Assembly: GCA_015057705.1 (NCBI GenBank)
Contig: SVDU01000001.1
Location: 248,001-312,000, forward strand
Origin: Paenibacillaceae bacterium
Lineage (GTDB): Bacteria; Bacillota; Clostridia; Lachnospirales; Lachnospiraceae
Direction of reading: 5' to 3'
DNA length: 64,000 bases
Positions 62,586 to 64,000 of this stretch are shown here, in pieces (position 1 is the stretch's first letter; every line of letters begins with the position of its first letter). Both the position numbers and the translations under genes were made by a program. The notes beneath the pieces were generated by a model, which saw nothing but the letters and a program-made list of their open reading frames with translations, was not told the DNA's origin and did not search any database.

Positions 62586-64000
62586 ATGCAGAACAAATAC
62601 GAAAAGCTTTTTGAACCGGTTAAAATCGGCAATGTCACATTGAAAAACCGCTTTGTTATGGCACCCATGGGTCCCCAGGGTCTTGGTGACTCCGTGGGAG
62701 GATTTAATCAGAGAGGGGTTGATTATTATGTGGAGCGGGCCAAGGGCGGAACAGGGCTTATTATCACAGGAGTATGTTTCGTTGATAATGAAGCAGAGCA
62801 TCACTCCATGCCAAGTACTCCCTGTCCCACCATTAATCCCTTGCATTTTACCCGGACTGCAAGAGAAATGACAGAACGGATTCATGCTTATGATGCCAAA
62901 GTATTTCTCCAGTTAAGTGCTGGATTTGGACGGGTTGCACCTCCTGTTGATCCGGATTTAAAGCCGGTATCTGCATCAGAGATTATGAACCGCTGGGTAG
63001 ATATCCCTTGCAGAGCTTTAACAAAAGAGGAAATCCATCGGATTGTGAAACGGTTTGGGGAAGGAGCAGCAATTGCTAAAAATGCGGGATTTGATGGTAT
63101 TCAGATTCATGCAGTTCATGAGGGGTACCTGCTTGACCAGTTTGCAATCTCATTTTTTAATAACAGAACGGATGAATACGGCGGGAGCCTGGAAAACCGC
63201 CTTCGCTTTGCAAGAGAAATCGTGGAAGAAATAAAGAAAACCTGCGGGGATGATTTCACAGTTACGCTTCGTTACAGTCCCAAATCATTTATAAAAGACT
63301 GGCGTGTGGGTGCTCTTCCCGGAGAGGTATTTGAAGAAAAGGGCCGTGACCTGCCAGAGGGGATTGAAGCAGCGCAGTTGTTGGAGCAGTACGGGTATGA
63401 TTCCCTTGACGTGGATGTGGGCTGTTATGATGCGTGGTTCTGGAATCATCCGCCAATGTATCAGAAGAAGGGACTTTACATTCCTTATGCAAAAGCAATA
63501 AAAGAGGCAGTAAATGGTCCCGTTATCTGTGCCGGTCGTATGGATAACCCGGATCTGGCTCTATCTGCTATTGAAGACGGAAGCTGCGATTTAATCGGAC
63601 TTGGACGCCCGCTGCTTGCAGATCCTGATTATGTAAATAAACTGCGTTTCGGTCAGACAGAACTGATTCGTCCATGCCTTTCCTGTCACGAGGGTTGTCT
63701 TGGCCGTATGGTTCATTACGGCTGGCTGAACTGCGCTGTCAACCCTGCCTGCGCAAGAGAACGGATTACAGAATTAAAGCCAGTTCTGAAAAAGAAAAAG
63801 GTAATGATTATTGGCGGAGGAGTGGCTGGATGCGAAGCTGCCAGGGTGTTAAGTTTAAGAGGCCATCAGCCAGTGATCTATGAAAAAACAGACCGCCTGG
63901 GAGGAAATTTAATTCCAGGAGGAACACCGGATTTTAAAGAAGATGATCACGCACTGGCAAAGTGGTATGAGAACACATTAAAAGATCTGTCAGTACCGGT
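62586..64000 (+). CDS. Old-yellow-enzyme-type NADH:flavin oxidoreductase with Fe-S and flavin domains (partial)
   Basis: The first 471 residues are seen; the gene runs off the window. An FMN TIM barrel (~1-370) begins LFEPVKIGNVTLKNRFVMAP and has GFDGIQIHAVHEGYLLDQFA and FNNRTDEYGGSLENRLRFA. A [4Fe-4S] ligand set (PCLSCHEGCLGRM, NCAVNPAC) and the start of an FAD/NAD domain (KKKVMIIGGGVAGCEAARVL) follow. Relatives reduce C=C bonds of enoyl-CoA, enoates, bile acid intermediates or demethylate amines. HEGYLLDQF at the active site has the usual His. RBS AGGAGAGG. Probably controlled by the divergent PucR-type protein. Confidence 0.9.
   Translation, partial: MQNKYEKLFEPVKIGNVTLKNRFVMAPMGPQGLGDSVGGFNQRGVDYYVERAKGGTGLIITGVCFVDNEAEHHSMPSTPCPTINPLHFTRTAREMTERIHAYDAKVFLQLSAGFGRVAPPVDPDLKPVSASEIMNRWVDIPCRALTKEEIHRIVKRFGEGAAIAKNAGFDGIQIHAVHEGYLLDQFAISFFNNRTDEYGGSLENRLRFAREIVEEIKKTCGDDFTVTLRYSPKSFIKDWRVGALPGEVFEEKGRDLPEGIEAAQLLEQYGYDSLDVDVGCYDAWFWNHPPMYQKKGLYIPYAKAIKEAVNGPVICAGRMDNPDLALSAIEDGSCDLIGLGRPLLADPDYVNKLRFGQTELIRPCLSCHEGCLGRMVHYGWLNCAVNPACARERITELKPVLKKKKVMIIGGGVAGCEAARVLSLRGHQPVIYEKTDRLGGNLIPGGTPDFKEDDHALAKWYENTLKDLSVP

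Overview
The window reads as chromosomal DNA of an anaerobic, low-to-mid GC Firmicute, most likely a Lachnospiraceae (Clostridium cluster XIVa) species. The grounds are strong AGGAGG ribosome binding sites, frequent TTG and GTG starts, sigma-A promoters close to TTGACA/TATAAT, an LPxTG-like surface protein, a yybP-ykoY leader, citrate lyase, a 2-hydroxyacyl-CoA dehydratase-like iron-sulfur protein with its activase, and a selD cluster with no Sec-insertion genes in view. The species assignment is inference. No rRNA, tRNA, CRISPR array or complete transposon was seen.

Left part (1-20 kb): an XRE regulator cut by the window edge; two small membrane proteins (DUF3784, SdpI family); a deletion scar joining a truncated glyoxalase-like gene to a DinB-like gene; an Asp/Glu racemase; a formylglycine-enzyme-like lipoprotein; and a secreted GH11 xylanase bracketed by a ~30-bp inverted repeat. 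Next come a manganese-riboswitch-controlled P-type ATPase, a DUF1576 membrane protein, an ABC-F ATPase and a chemotaxis receptor. Upstream of the receptor lies a lone tyrosine recombinase bracketed by an exact 18-bp inverted repeat and carrying a consensus outward promoter. I read this as a self-encoded invertible promoter switch, and it is the most notable finding. A NUDIX hydrolase, a methyltransferase and a nucleotidyltransferase-aminotransferase fusion follow.

Middle part (18.7-41 kb): an HTH regulator sits divergently next to a 1608-residue wall-anchored adhesin (sorting motif LPKTD). A zinc operon follows: Zur-like regulator, small Cys/His membrane protein, ZnuACB, a COG0523 GTPase, a GTPase-like/permease fusion and a YcgQ-like protein. 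Then come an iron-siderophore ABC operon, a tandem HD-domain protein, an MFS transporter, an ABC-F gene behind an attenuator-like leader, and a nitroreductase.

Right part (41-64 kb): a LysR regulator is divergent from a nine-gene tricarboxylate catabolism operon (MatC-like carrier, PrpF-type isomerase, aconitase-family hydratase, CitD, CitE, CitF, CitG, CitC). An amino-acid-type ABC importer is followed by a double-cubane-type iron-sulfur reductase and its activase. A selenium cluster (SelD, LysR, class V aminotransferase, YedF, DUF3343) ends against a convergent PucR/CdaR-type regulator. The window closes inside an old-yellow-enzyme-type flavin/iron-sulfur oxidoreductase.

The zinc, manganese and iron modules make this a metal-homeostasis-rich stretch. 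The citrate-lyase operon should split an imported tricarboxylate into acetate and oxaloacetate, and the selenium and DCCP modules point to strictly anaerobic redox chemistry.
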